This document shows, piece by piece, positions 1 to 8,456 of a DNA stretch of 64,000 bases (the first letter of the stretch is position 1; every line of letters begins with the position of its first letter). The stretch lies in assembly GCA_021802555.1 (NCBI GenBank), contig JAJZRU010000002.1, positions 62,001-126,000 on the forward strand, in the 5' to 3' direction. The DNA is from Pseudomonadota bacterium (lineage in GTDB: Bacteria > Pseudomonadota > Gammaproteobacteria > Burkholderiales > Thiobacillaceae). Below the pieces are notes generated by a model. It was not told the origin of the DNA, ran no database searches, and saw only the letters and a program-made list of their open reading frames with translations. The position numbers and the translations under genes are program-made.

Positions 1-62
1 GGAACTCTCCGGGGTTTTCCGGGGTATGGCCTGATTTTTTCATTCAACACAAGGAGAGCACC

Positions 63-1124
63 ATGAGCAAATATTTTCTATCCCTTTTGTGCGCGTTGGC
101 GCTGGGGGTGGCCGCGTCGGCGCAGGCCGGCATCAAGGTGGGCTATGTCTACGTAGGCGCCAAGTCCGATGGCGGCTATAACCAGGCGCAAGACACCGGC
201 CGGCTGTACGTCCAAAAAACCGTCCCGGGCGTGGCCACCAATTTCCTCGAAAACGTGCCGGAAAACGCCCAGGTGACCCAGGCCATGGAGCGCATGATCG
301 GCGCCGGCGACAAGATCATCTTCGCCACCAGCTACGGCTATCTGCCCTACGCCCTGGAACTTGCCAAGAAATATCCGCAGGTCACCTTCATGCATTGCGG
401 CGGCGCCAAGCTTGCGCCCAATCTGGGCACCTATTTCGCCGACATGTTCGAAGCCATGTACCTCTCGGGCATCGCCGCCGGCAAGGCCACGAAGACGGGC
501 AGGATCGGCTTCGTCGCCGCCCACCCCATCCCGCAGATTTTGCAGGACATCAACGCCATCGCGCTGGGCGCGCAATCGGTGAACCCCAAGGCCACGGTCA
601 CGGTGGTCTATACAGGGGCCTGGAACGATCCTGCCAAGGATGTGGCGGCGGTGAACACGCTGGTTGACCAGGGCATAGACGTGGTGGGCATGCACGTGGA
701 TTCGCCGGTGCCGGTGATCGAAGCGGCCAAGAAGCGCGGCATCAAAGTCATCGGCTACCACTTCAATGACGAAAGCTTCTACCCTCAGGGCTGGCTCACC
801 GGCGGCTATTGGAACTGGGGCCCCATCATGGCGGCGGTGGTGAGGTCGGTCGAGGCGGGCACGTGGAAATCCCAGCCCATCTACGGCAACCTCAAGTCCG
901 GCGCCGCCAAGCTCGCCCCTTTCGGTCCCGCTGTGGACGCGCAGACGCGCAAGCTCATCCTCGACAAGGAGAAAGCCATCGAAGACGGCAAGCTGAATGT
1001 CTGGGCGGGCCCCATTTATGCGCAGGACGGCAAGCTGATGGTGCCCAAGGGCGGCGTGCTGCCGCGCGGCCAAGTCGACGCCATGAGCTTTTTCGTCAAG
1101 GGTGTGATCGGCAATACCCAGTAA
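63..1124 (+). CDS. BMP (Med/PnrA-like) family ABC transporter substrate-binding protein
   Basis: This is a periplasmic solute-binding protein of 353 residues. Residues 1-22 form a signal peptide ending in SAQA, and the mature chain opens with the family's KVGYVYVG strand followed by the SDGGYN loop. Near residue 245 lies the aromatic [10 protein letters not shown] stretch typical of BMP proteins, which bind nucleosides or other small nitrogenous compounds for ABC importers. The ribosome-binding site AAGGAGAG (51-58) fixes the ATG start. No permease or ATPase follows, so the rest of the transporter is presumably left of the window. The biuret hydrolase-like gene starts 19 bases downstream, which suggests import of biuret, cyanurate or a related compound; this ligand assignment is inference. 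Confidence 0.85.
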   Translation: MSKYFLSLLCALALGVAASAQAGIKVGYVYVGAKSDGGYNQAQDTGRLYVQKTVPGVATNFLENVPENAQVTQAMERMIGAGDKIIFATSYGYLPYALELAKKYPQVTFMHCGGAKLAPNLGTYFADMFEAMYLSGIAAGKATKTGRIGFVAAHPIPQILQDINAIALGAQSVNPKATVTVVYTGAWNDPAKDVAAVNTLVDQGIDVVGMHVDSPVPVIEAAKKRGIKVIGYHFNDESFYPQGWLTGGYWNWGPIMAAVVRSVEAGTWKSQPIYGNLKSGAAKLAPFGPAVDAQTRKLILDKEKAIEDGKLNVWAGPIYAQDGKLMVPKGGVLPRGQVDAMSFFVKGVIGNTQ

Positions 1125-1143
1125 TCCGGCGAGCGACGCCAGC

Positions 1144-1857
1144 ATGGGCACCATCCACCTTCCCGCTACGCCTTATCACTGGCCGTATGACGGCGTCGTC
1201 GCCCCCGACTGCCTGGCCCTTGTCGTCATCGACATGCAGGTGGATTTCTGCGGGCCGGGCGGCTATGTGGATGCCATGGGTTATGACATCGCGCTCACCC
1301 GTGCCCCCATCGGGCCCATTGCGGACTGCCTGGCTTGGGCACGCAAGGTGCCCGGCCTGACGGTGATCCACACGCGCGAGGGACACCGCCCGCAACTGGC
1401 GGATCTGCCCGCCAACAAGGCCTGGCGCAGCCGCAACATCTGCCCCGGCATAGGCGAGCCGGGGCCGTGCGGGCGCATCCTGGTGCGCGGCGAACCCGGC
1501 TGGGAAATCATACCGGAGCTGGCGCCGCTGCCTTCGGAGGTCATCATCGACAAGCCCGGCAAGGGCAGTTTTCACGCCACGGATTTGGAGCACATTTTGC
1601 GTACAATGGGTATCACTCACTTGGTGCTTGCGGGCATCACCACGGACGTCTGCGTGCATACCACTATGCGCGAAGCCAACGACCGGGGCTTTGAATGTCT
1701 GCTGCTGGAAGACGGCACGGCCGCAACCGAACGCAAACATCATGAGGCGGCGCTGACGATGGTGGCCATGCAGGGCGGCGTGTTCGGGGCCACGGCCCCT
1801 GCCCACGCTTTTATCGAAGCCCTCAAACCCCTGGCGCGGGCCGCCGCAGAAGGATAG
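1144..1857 (+). CDS. biuH: Isochorismatase-family cysteine hydrolase, probable biuret amidohydrolase
   Basis: This protein of 237 residues probably hydrolyses biuret to allophanate and ammonia in the cytoplasm. The isochorismatase-fold catalytic triad is visible as Asp30 (VVIDMQVDF), Lys137 ([10 protein letters not shown]) and Cys170 (TTDVCVHTT). The 33-residue Lys-Cys spacing and the [17 protein letters not shown] stretch resemble the characterised rhizobial biuret hydrolase as I remember it. The context supports the call: a binding-protein gene precedes it, AtzG/AtzE/AtzH-like genes follow, and an allophanate hydrolase lies 14 kb downstream. Ureidoacrylate and N-carbamoylsarcosine amidases share the fold, so substrate specificity is inferred from similarity and neighbours. 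Confidence 0.8.
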   Translation: MGTIHLPATPYHWPYDGVVAPDCLALVVIDMQVDFCGPGGYVDAMGYDIALTRAPIGPIADCLAWARKVPGLTVIHTREGHRPQLADLPANKAWRSRNICPGIGEPGPCGRILVRGEPGWEIIPELAPLPSEVIIDKPGKGSFHATDLEHILRTMGITHLVLAGITTDVCVHTTMREANDRGFECLLLEDGTAATERKHHEAALTMVAMQGGVFGATAPAHAFIEALKPLARAAAEG

Positions 1858-1883
1858 TACGCAACACGGACAACGGAGTTTTC

Positions 1884-2609
1884 ATGCAGGTCAACGCCAA
1901 ATCGGTGCTCAAGCGCTACAACGCCACGCCGGGACGTTCCGGCGGCGTGCGCGTGTATGAGGCGCTCAAGGAAATGATACTGTCCTTCGCCATCTACCCC
2001 GGCAGCCGCATCACCGAGCAGGAGCTGGCGGATCTTTTCCAGGTCAGCCGCACGCCCATCCGCGAAGCCCTGCAGCGCCTGGAGGTGGATGGCTATTTGA
2101 GTATACGCCCCAAGCAGGGGTGCTTCGTGCGCCAATTGGACATGGAGGAAATCTCCCAGTATTACCAGGTGCGCGTTGCCATCGAACAGATGATCGTGGA
2201 AGGCGCCTGCATCAACATGCCGCGCAAGGAGCTGGAAAAGCTGCTGCAAATCTGGGATGTGTCCATGATGGAAACCAACGCCAGCCGGCGCGGTGGCCAC
2301 CAGCAGCTGGAGGAGGACTTCCACATGGCCTTGGCGGAAGGCAGCGGCAACAGCGTGTTGGCCAATTACCTGCGCGACATCAACAACCATATCCGCATCA
2401 TCCGCCGCCTGGACATGCAGGACTACGAACGCCTGGAGCGCACCTATCAGGAGCATCACGACATTCTGGGGCAGATACTTGCGCGCAATCCAGGCAAAGC
2501 CAAGACGATGATGAAGCACCATATTCAGCGCAGCGAGGAGTTCGCCAAGACCATTACCCTCACGGAGCTCGCGCGCAAGAAATCCTTCGCCCTTGCTTTC
2601 GGGCGTTGA
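1884..2609 (+). CDS. GntR-family (FadR/FCD-type) transcriptional regulator
   Basis: This is a 241-residue ligand-responsive DNA-binding protein. An N-terminal winged helix-turn-helix spans about residues 22-90, with the GntR recognition segment ELADLFQVSRTPIREALQRL. A C-terminal all-helical FCD effector domain spans about 100-220 and carries candidate metal or ligand residues in EEDFHMAL and YQEHHDIL. The gene lies 26 bases after the biuret hydrolase-like gene and just before the atzG-like gene, so it probably controls the surrounding biuret/cyanurate genes and may sense an intermediate. No operator is evident in the short gaps. The family call is firm; the regulon is inferred from position. 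Confidence 0.85.
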   Translation: MQVNAKSVLKRYNATPGRSGGVRVYEALKEMILSFAIYPGSRITEQELADLFQVSRTPIREALQRLEVDGYLSIRPKQGCFVRQLDMEEISQYYQVRVAIEQMIVEGACINMPRKELEKLLQIWDVSMMETNASRRGGHQQLEEDFHMALAEGSGNSVLANYLRDINNHIRIIRRLDMQDYERLERTYQEHHDILGQILARNPGKAKTMMKHHIQRSEEFAKTITLTELARKKSFALAFGR

Positions 2610-2617
2610 GCGCGGCC

Positions 2618-2791
2618 ATGGACTCCGAGGAGCATTTGTTCGCGGGGCTCAAGGCCTTGGGAATTGAAGTCGAAGACAAGGATAGGGAAGGCCTCCTGCT
2701 GGCGTGGGCCGGGCTTGCCGCCATGGCGCACCGGGTGATGGAGTGCCCCCTGCCGGACGATGCCGAGCCGGCGCCGCAATTCCTGCCATGA
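2618..2791 (+). CDS. atzG: AtzG-like small subunit (DUF4089)
   Basis: This 57-residue protein starts at the ATG eight bases after the GntR gene. It ends in CPLPDDAEPAPQF, the signature tail of DUF4089/AtzG proteins, which are vestigial relatives of the GatC subunit. AtzG binds and stabilises the amidase AtzE. The next gene is an AtzE homologue whose ATG overlaps this stop codon (ATGA), so the two are translationally coupled as expected for a heteromeric enzyme. Characterised AtzG is slightly longer (about 68 residues). Confidence 0.75.
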   Translation: MDSEEHLFAGLKALGIEVEDKDREGLLLAWAGLAAMAHRVMECPLPDDAEPAPQFLP

Positions 2792-4137
2792 CGGAAACAA
2801 CGGCGGCCCATATCGAGGCAGTGCTTGGCGCCATAGGCGCACGCAATTCCGCCTGCACCGCCTATACCCACGTCACCGCCGAACGCGCCCGCGCCGAAGC
2901 CGCCGCGCTCGACAAGCGGGGTGCCGATGAGACTGCCGGCCCGCTGACGGGGCTGCCCTACGCCGTGAAGAATCTATTCGACGTGGCGGGGCTGCGCACC
3001 TTGGCCGGTTCCAAAATCAACGCCGAAAATCCGCCCGCCGCCGTGGACGCTCTCCTGGTGCAGCGGCTTCGCACCGCCGGTGCGGTGCTTACCGGCACCC
3101 TCAACATGGATGAGTACGCCTACGGCTTCACCACCGAAAACAGCCATTACGGGCCCACCCGCAACCCGCACGACGCAACCCGTTCGGCGGGAGGGTCCTC
3201 GGGGGGCTCGGGCGCCGCGGTGGCGGCCGGCCTGGTGCCTTTTACCCTGGGCTCCGACACCAACGGCTCCATCCGCGTGCCCGCCTCGCTGTGCGGCGTG
3301 TATGGCCTCAAGCCGACCTACGGGCGCCTGCCTCGCAGCGGCACGTTTCCTTTTGTGGCGAGCCTGGATCATCTGGGCCCCCTGGCCGACAGCGTGTCCA
3401 CTCTGGCGGCTGTCTACGATGCTTTGCAAGGCCCCCACGCAGCAGACCCCGCCTGCGCCCAACGTCTGGCCGAACCGGTGTTGCCGACCCTCGGCGATGA
3501 CATCGACGGCCTGCGTCTTGCCGTGGCAGGGGGCTATTTCTGCCCCGAACCGGGCAGCCAAGCCGATCGGGCAGTCGCCCTGGTGGTGCATGCCCTGGGT
3601 GTCCAACGGGAGATCCAGTTGCCCGACGCCGAGCGTGCGCGCGCCGCCGCCTATGTCATCACCGCGGCCGAAGGCGCGCAGCTGCACCTGGAGCGGCTGC
3701 GCCGCCGGCCGGCGGACTTCGACCCCTTGACCCGCCCGCGCTTTCTCGCCGGCAGCCAGGTGCCGGCCGCCTGGTATGTGCGGGCCCAGCGTGTGCGCCG
3801 CTGGTTTTATGAGCGTGTGATGGCCTTGTTTCGCGACGTGGATGTGTTCATCGCGCCCGCCACCCCGATCAGCGCCCAGCCATTGGGGCGGGAACAGTTT
3901 CTGTGGCAGGGCAAGACGCTGCCGTTGCGCCCCAATCTCGGCATGTATACGCAGCCGCTCTCCCTGATCGGTTTGCCTGTGGTGGTGGTGCCCGTGGACA
4001 CCGGCGACGGGCTGCCCATCGGCGTGCAGATCGTCGCGCCGCCCTGGCGCGAGGACTGGTGCATGCGGGTGGCGCGCCATCTGGAAAAGGCCGTTGCCTG
4101 TCGAGCCTGGATCACCGATTCGCAAGCCCATGCTTGA
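2788..4137 (+). CDS. atzE: AtzE-like amidase signature enzyme (1-carboxybiuret hydrolase type)
   Basis: This is a 449-residue amidase-signature hydrolase. The Ser-Ser-Lys catalytic elements are visible: the lysine in PYAVKNLFD, the cis-serine region AGGSSGGSGAAVA and the nucleophile segment GSDTNGSIRVPASLCG. AtzE acts after cyanuric acid ring opening, deaminating 1-carboxybiuret in complex with AtzG. The ATG overlaps the atzG stop, and the next gene, an AtzH homologue, overlaps the 3' end by eight bases. No cyanuric acid hydrolase gene lies inside the window, so AtzD may be encoded upstream or elsewhere. Another GatA-like amidase substrate cannot be excluded, but the G-E-H trio is diagnostic of this pathway. 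Confidence 0.8.
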   Translation: MTETTAAHIEAVLGAIGARNSACTAYTHVTAERARAEAAALDKRGADETAGPLTGLPYAVKNLFDVAGLRTLAGSKINAENPPAAVDALLVQRLRTAGAVLTGTLNMDEYAYGFTTENSHYGPTRNPHDATRSAGGSSGGSGAAVAAGLVPFTLGSDTNGSIRVPASLCGVYGLKPTYGRLPRSGTFPFVASLDHLGPLADSVSTLAAVYDALQGPHAADPACAQRLAEPVLPTLGDDIDGLRLAVAGGYFCPEPGSQADRAVALVVHALGVQREIQLPDAERARAAAYVITAAEGAQLHLERLRRRPADFDPLTRPRFLAGSQVPAAWYVRAQRVRRWFYERVMALFRDVDVFIAPATPISAQPLGREQFLWQGKTLPLRPNLGMYTQPLSLIGLPVVVVPVDTGDGLPIGVQIVAPPWREDWCMRVARHLEKAVACRAWITDSQAHA

Positions 4138-4543
4138 GATCAATCTGCCGGAAGTGCTGGCCGAGGTCACCGTGGCGTTCCGCTGCTATGAAGCCGCTTT
4201 GCTTGCCAATGACGTTGCCGCGCTCGACCGCTTCTTCTGGGATAGTCCGCTGGCCGTGCGCTACGGCGTCGCGGAAAACCTCTACGGCCGGGACGCCATC
4301 GCGGCCTTTCGTTGTGCGCGCACCCTGCCTGCCAACACGCGTCAGCTCAGCGACACCCTGATCACCACCTTCGGCCGCGATTACGCCACCGCCCATACCC
4401 TGTATCAATGGCAGGACAGCCCGCGCATTGGTCGCCAAAGCCAGACCTGGCTGCGCGCCGAAGCCGGTTGGCGCATCGTCGGCGCGCACGTGAGTTATCT
4501 GGAAAGCGCGCCGACCGAGTTGGTGCAGCGTGCACCCGAATAA
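4130..4543 (+). CDS. atzH: AtzH-like protein (DUF3225, SnoaL/NTF2 fold)
   Basis: This 137-residue protein begins MLEINLPEV and has the compact NTF2-like pattern of DUF3225: FRCYEAALLANDVAALDRFFWDS near the N terminus and the strand GWRIVGAHVSYL near the C terminus. AtzH is reported to decarboxylate 1,3-dicarboxyurea to allophanate, the step after AtzE. The start ATG lies within the end of atzE, so the two are coupled. A palindromic GGTGCA-GCG-TGCACC sequence (4522-4536) lies at its 3' end, upstream of the sigma-54 promoter. Function is inferred from family and gene order. Confidence 0.75.
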   Translation: MLEINLPEVLAEVTVAFRCYEAALLANDVAALDRFFWDSPLAVRYGVAENLYGRDAIAAFRCARTLPANTRQLSDTLITTFGRDYATAHTLYQWQDSPRIGRQSQTWLRAEAGWRIVGAHVSYLESAPTELVQRAPE

Positions 4544-4634
4544 GGCGTGCTGGCCCATCACCGGCTCACGGCTGACGCCGCAAGAACTACGATAATTTTT
4601 TAATAAACATGGACATGGGACAGGTGTCTGATCG

Positions 4635-4650
4635 TGGCACCATCCTTGCT
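4635..4650 (+). promoter_or_regulatory. Sigma-54 (RpoN) promoter for the urea/guanidine carboxylase operon
   Basis: TGGCAC-CATCC-TTGCT matches the RpoN consensus TGGCAC-N5-TTGCW at every fixed position, with the -24 GG at 4636-4637 and the -12 GC at 4648-4649. Transcription would start near 4660, about 55 bases before the ATG at 4715. RpoN promoters need an activator such as NtrC, which fits a nitrogen-acquisition operon. I see no canonical NtrC site pair, only the GGTGCA/TGCACC palindrome at 4522-4536. Confidence 0.85.
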
Positions 4651-4651
4651 T

Positions 4652-4700
4652 AGAGGGGTGTGAATATTACGAATATTCACATAAGTAATAACCCCCCTCT
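4652..4700 (+). promoter_or_regulatory. Structured 5' leader: nested hairpin with an AT-rich palindrome
   Basis: An outer stem pairs AGAGGGG (4652-4658) with CCCCTCT (4694-4700). Inside it is a perfect 9-bp palindrome, GTGAATATT (4660-4668) and AATATTCAC (4672-4680), around ACG. The outer stem ends two bases before the ribosome-binding site AAGGAG (4702-4707), so folding could affect translation. As DNA, the palindrome at the predicted transcription start could instead be a repressor operator. It does not match the guanidine riboswitch consensus sequences I know. Confidence 0.5.
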
Positions 4701-4714
4701 CAAGGAGCTCACCC

Positions 4715-5713
4715 ATGGACATGAAGAAGTTCGGCACCTCGATGAAGCACTGGCTGGGCGGCTTCGCGCTGGTCGGCATGCTCGCCTTTGCCGCCGCTGC
4801 AGCCGCAGCCAAGCCGTTGAAGATCGGCTACAGCGACTGGCCCGGCTGGGTGGCCTGGCAGGTGGCGATCGACAAGGGCTGGTTCAAGCAGGCCGGCGTG
4901 GCAGTCGATTTCGAATGGTTCGACTATTCCGCTTCCATGGATGCCTTCGCCGCTGGGAAGCTGGATGCCGTGACCATGACCAACGGGGACACCCTGGTCA
5001 CCGGGGCAGCGGGCGGCAAGAGCCTCATGATCATGCTGACCGACTATTCCAACGGCAACGACATGATCGTGGCCAAGCTCGGAATCACCTCGCTCAAGCA
5101 ACTCAAGGGCAAGAAGGTGGCGGTGGAGGAAGGCCTGGTCGAGCACCTGCTGCTGCTGAACGGGCTACAGAAGGCCGGCATGAAGCCGTCTGACGTCATC
5201 TTGGTCAACGCCAAGACCAATCAGATGCCGCAAGTGCTGGCATCCGGCGAGGTCGCCGCGATCGGCGCCTGGCAACCGGTGGCCGGCCAGGCCATGCGAG
5301 CGCTGCCGGGTTCCCGCCCTGTCTACACGTCCGCCGATCAGCCCGGCCTCATCTACGATGTGCTGGCGGTCAACCCGGTCAGTGCCCAGCGCCATCGCGC
5401 CGAATGGCTGAAGGTGCTGAAGGTGTGGGATCGCGTCGTGAAATACATCAACGATCCTAAAACCCAGCCGGATGCCGTGCGCATCATGGCGGCCCGAGTC
5501 GGCCTCTCGCCACAGGCGTATCTGCCACTGCTGAGGGGCACCAAGCTGATTGACCTGACCGAAGGAAAACGCATCATGGTCAAGGGCACGGGATTCTCAT
5601 CGCTCTATGGTTCCTCCCAGGTGGCCGACGATTTCAACGTCGCGAACGGGGTCTACAAGACACACCAGAACGTGGACAGCTACATCGATCCGTCCTTCAC
5701 CGACGCCGAGTGA
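4715..5713 (+). CDS. NMT1/SsuA-type ABC substrate-binding protein of the urea carboxylase region
   Basis: This is a 332-residue periplasmic binding protein. A signal peptide (about 1-32, hydrophobic core [18 protein letters not shown]) precedes [19 protein letters not shown], the start typical of NMT1/THI5-like domains. The protein matches the type annotated as 'putative urea ABC transporter substrate-binding protein' beside urea carboxylases. The first cytoplasmic catabolic steps of the operon suggest that the ligand is guanidine, urea or a derivative. It is the first gene after the sigma-54 promoter and leader, with a strong AAGGAG ribosome-binding site seven bases before ATG. Its permease and ATPase follow directly. 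Confidence 0.8.
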   Translation: MDMKKFGTSMKHWLGGFALVGMLAFAAAAAAAKPLKIGYSDWPGWVAWQVAIDKGWFKQAGVAVDFEWFDYSASMDAFAAGKLDAVTMTNGDTLVTGAAGGKSLMIMLTDYSNGNDMIVAKLGITSLKQLKGKKVAVEEGLVEHLLLLNGLQKAGMKPSDVILVNAKTNQMPQVLASGEVAAIGAWQPVAGQAMRALPGSRPVYTSADQPGLIYDVLAVNPVSAQRHRAEWLKVLKVWDRVVKYINDPKTQPDAVRIMAARVGLSPQAYLPLLRGTKLIDLTEGKRIMVKGTGFSSLYGSSQVADDFNVANGVYKTHQNVDSYIDPSFTDAE

Positions 5714-5746
5714 ACCTTCCCTACCGGACATGTCCCTGGAGCCGAG

Positions 5747-6712
5747 ATGGGCGTGATTTTCAAATGGCTGGCTGACGGGGGGCAGGGCGCACGCAGGCGC
5801 GTTCTGCTGGGGGTAGGCTCGTTTCTGCTGCCCCTGCTGGCCTGGTGCCTAGTCAGCTACGTGCCTTTCATCTGGCACTCCAAGGTGCTCATCACCGATC
5901 CTGGAGACGTGGATTATTTCCAGGTCGACATGCGCGTGGACCGTTCCATGTTCCGGGACGAGGTCTCCAACATGGAGAAGACGCACCAGGCGCCGCCCGT
6001 GGGCACGCCCGCCAACCCCATTTACCTGCCGGCGCCCGGCGCGGTGGCGCATGCTTTCTACAAGGATTTCGTACATCCGTCGCCGTACACGGATACTCCG
6101 TCGCTGCCCGCCAGTCTATGGCACAGCATCAAGATCATCTTCTGGGGGTTCCTGATTTCATCGCTGATCGGCGTGCCGCTGGGCATACTGTCGGGAACCT
6201 ACCCCGCTTTCGGCCGCCTCAGCGAGCCCTTCATCGAATTTTTCCGCTATCTGCCGGCGCCCGCCTTCGGGGCTTTGGCCGTGGCGATACTCGGCATCTT
6301 TGACGGGCCCAAGATCGCCATCATCGTCATCGGCACCCTGTTCCAGCAGGTGCTGATCATCGCCAACACCACCCGCAAGCTGGAGGCCACCCTGGTCGAG
6401 GCTGCCCGCACGCTGGGCACCAAGCGCCTGCGCCTGCTGACCCGGGTCGTGGTGCCCGGCATCCTGCCGGACCTGTACCGGGACCAGCGCATCCTCCTGG
6501 GCTGGGCCTGGACTTATTTGATCGTCGCCGAACTGATCGGCACCAGTTCTGGCATCACCTGGTTCATCACCCAGCAGGCGCGCTATCAGCACTTCGCCGA
6601 CGTCTACGCCGCCATCATCACGATAGGCATCGTCGGATTCGGCACCGATTGGGTGCTGGCCCGGATCGCCCGCCGCCTGTTTCCGTGGGATCGCGGGCTA
6701 ATCCATGCCTGA
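5747..6712 (+). CDS. ABC transporter permease (SsuC/TauC-like)
   Basis: This is a 321-residue inner-membrane permease. A first transmembrane helix (about 20-42) is followed by a periplasmic stretch of about 85 residues, then a BPD_transp_1 core starting at [14 protein letters not shown]. The EAA loop that docks the ATPase is seen as [25 protein letters not shown]. The long insertion between the first helix and the core is unusual for SsuC/TauC but fits the version found beside urea carboxylases. It lies 33 bases after the binding-protein gene and upstream of the ATPase gene, forming a complete importer. Confidence 0.85.
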   Translation: MGVIFKWLADGGQGARRRVLLGVGSFLLPLLAWCLVSYVPFIWHSKVLITDPGDVDYFQVDMRVDRSMFRDEVSNMEKTHQAPPVGTPANPIYLPAPGAVAHAFYKDFVHPSPYTDTPSLPASLWHSIKIIFWGFLISSLIGVPLGILSGTYPAFGRLSEPFIEFFRYLPAPAFGALAVAILGIFDGPKIAIIVIGTLFQQVLIIANTTRKLEATLVEAARTLGTKRLRLLTRVVVPGILPDLYRDQRILLGWAWTYLIVAELIGTSSGITWFITQQARYQHFADVYAAIITIGIVGFGTDWVLARIARRLFPWDRGLIHA

Positions 6713-6735
6713 TCCGGATGCGAGAGGGCGATGCC

Positions 6736-7650
6736 ATGAATCGTGAACTGAACCTGCCCAGCTATCTCGACCAGTCCGCGGTAGTGCGTGCGCGCTTCCA
6801 GCGCATACGGGAGCGCGAGCTGATTCTCGAAGTGCGCAAGCTCGGCAAGCGCTACGCGGGTGCGCAAGGCGCGGTGGAGGCGCTGCGCGACATCAGCTTC
6901 AGCATCCACCGGCGCGAATTCGTCTGCGTCATCGGCCCGTCGGGTTGCGGCAAGTCGACCTTGGTCCGCATCCTCGCGGGTCTGGAACGGCCCAGTGCGG
7001 GCGAGGTGCTGCTCGACGGCAAGGCGGTCGCCGGCCCCGGGCCGGACCGCGGCATGGTGTTCCAGGGCTATTCGCTTTTCCCCTGGCTGACGGTGAAGAA
7101 GAACGTCATGTTCGGGCCGGAAATGAACGGATACGGCAAGAGCGAGGCGGAGCGCGACGCGCTCATGTGGCTGGATCTGGTGGGCCTCAGCCGCTTCGCC
7201 AATGCCTATCCTCATGAACTTTCCGGAGGCATGCGGCAGCGCGTCGCCATCGCGCGGGCCCTCATCAACCAGCCGCGCATCCTGCTCATGGACGAGCCGT
7301 TCGGCGCCCTGGATGCGCAGACCCGCGCCAAGATGCAGATGCACCTGCTCGAGGTATGGAAAAACGTGGACGTCACCGTGGTATTTATCACCCACGACCT
7401 CGACGAGGCGATCTACCTGGCCGACCGCATCCTGGTGCTCAAGGCCCATCCGGGTGAAGTGCAGGAGCTGATCGAGGTTCCCGTGCCGCGGCCGCGCCAG
7501 CCGGCGCAGTCCCTCTCGGCGGAGTTTCTCGCCACCAAGGCGCGCCTGGAGGAACTCATCCACCCGGCGCCGCCGCCGGAAGCGGAGGAAGAGCGGGCGA
7601 TCAAGCCGCACATGATCCGCTTCACCAATGTGGCCGACAATGTCGAATAG
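6736..7650 (+). CDS. ABC transporter ATP-binding protein (SsuB/TauB-like)
   Basis: This is a 304-residue cytoplasmic ATPase energising the adjacent permease. It shows Walker [10 protein letters not shown], a Q-loop in [11 protein letters not shown], the signature [15 protein letters not shown], Walker [13 protein letters not shown] and the switch histidine in [10 protein letters not shown] prefer the ATG at 6736, which has a GAGAGGG element nearby, to the in-frame ATG at 6718. An N-terminal extension of about 30 residues and a C-terminal tail of about 50 residues lie outside the core. The 3' end overlaps the creatininase-family gene by 11 bases. Confidence 0.88.
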   Translation: MNRELNLPSYLDQSAVVRARFQRIRERELILEVRKLGKRYAGAQGAVEALRDISFSIHRREFVCVIGPSGCGKSTLVRILAGLERPSAGEVLLDGKAVAGPGPDRGMVFQGYSLFPWLTVKKNVMFGPEMNGYGKSEAERDALMWLDLVGLSRFANAYPHELSGGMRQRVAIARALINQPRILLMDEPFGALDAQTRAKMQMHLLEVWKNVDVTVVFITHDLDEAIYLADRILVLKAHPGEVQELIEVPVPRPRQPAQSLSAEFLATKARLEELIHPAPPPEAEEERAIKPHMIRFTNVADNVE

Positions 7651-8416
7651 CCCTCCGCGCTGGTCCGATCTGACTTGGCCGGAAATTCCCGCCGTGCTGG
7701 CCAGGGCCGGCCATGCGGCCATCCTGCCGGTGGGAGCCACCGAGCAGCATGGCCCGCACCTCGGGTGCGGCGTCGATTTCGTGATCGCGGAAGAGCTGTG
7801 CCTCGCCGTGGCGGAGAAAATCGGCGTGCCCATGCTGCCTGCACTGCCCTATGGCTGTTCGCTGGGCCACAGCCGGCGCTGGCCGGGCACGCTCGCGCTG
7901 TCGCCCATCGCGCTCATCGAGGTGGTCAAGCAGATCGGGGACTGGGCCTACCACAGTGGCATTCGCCGGCTCTTCATCGTCAATGCCCATGTCACCAACG
8001 CTGCGCCGCTGCGCTGCGCGCTGGAGATGCTGCGCGCCGAGCACGACGATCTGATGGTGGCGTTGATCAACACCGCCACCCTGAGCGAACGCGTGCGCGA
8101 GTTCCATTTTTGCGATGCCGCCGACTGGCACGCCAACGACGCCGAAACCTCGCTCATGCTGGCCATCGCACCGCAAGCGGTGCGTCCGGGCAGGTTTGCC
8201 GAAGCCGACGATCCCGACCGCACCGGTAGCTGCATATTCGCGCACCCGGTCAATCGCACCAGCAAAAACGGCGTCACTGGCGCTCCCAGCCGGGCCAGTG
8301 CCGAGAAGGGTCAGCGTTGGTTCCACTGGCTGGTCGAAGACCTCGCCGCATTGGTTGCGAAAGGCATGGCCGAGACGCCGCCGCTCGACCATTCCTATTT
8401 CGGAGAAGGCGCATGA
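7640..8416 (+). CDS. Creatininase-family (creatinine amidohydrolase-like) metal hydrolase
   Basis: This 258-residue protein belongs to the creatininase family, whose members hydrolyse cyclic or linear amides with a two-metal site. Metal ligands are visible in [15 protein letters not shown] (Glu, His, Asp), and the catalytic region appears as [12 protein letters not shown], close to the family's GH.GE.ETS motif. The start ATG lies inside the ATPase gene. Creatinine contains a guanidino group, so a ring-opening or amide-cleaving step that releases a guanidine compound is plausible. The family also includes formamide hydrolases and mycofactocin-type proteins, so the substrate is unknown. Confidence 0.75.
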   Translation: MSNSPPRWSDLTWPEIPAVLARAGHAAILPVGATEQHGPHLGCGVDFVIAEELCLAVAEKIGVPMLPALPYGCSLGHSRRWPGTLALSPIALIEVVKQIGDWAYHSGIRRLFIVNAHVTNAAPLRCALEMLRAEHDDLMVALINTATLSERVREFHFCDAADWHANDAETSLMLAIAPQAVRPGRFAEADDPDRTGSCIFAHPVNRTSKNGVTGAPSRASAEKGQRWFHWLVEDLAALVAKGMAETPPLDHSYFGEGA

Positions 8417-8456
8417 GGCGCACCTGCTGACAACGACCACAGAGAGAGAGGAGATC

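Noticed and set aside
4522-4536. NtrC binding site GGTGCA-GCG-TGCACC
   Set aside because: The half-sites are in the reverse arrangement with a three-base spacer, whereas the NtrC consensus is TGCACC-N5-GGTGCA. It lies in the end of the atzH-like gene. I mention it only as a palindrome.
4545-4714. Guanidine riboswitch ahead of the carboxylase operon
   Set aside because: The single hairpin has an ACG-containing loop faintly like guanidine-II, but there is no second ACGR hairpin, and the conserved segments of the guanidine-I and -III types are not visible. A covariance-model search would settle it.
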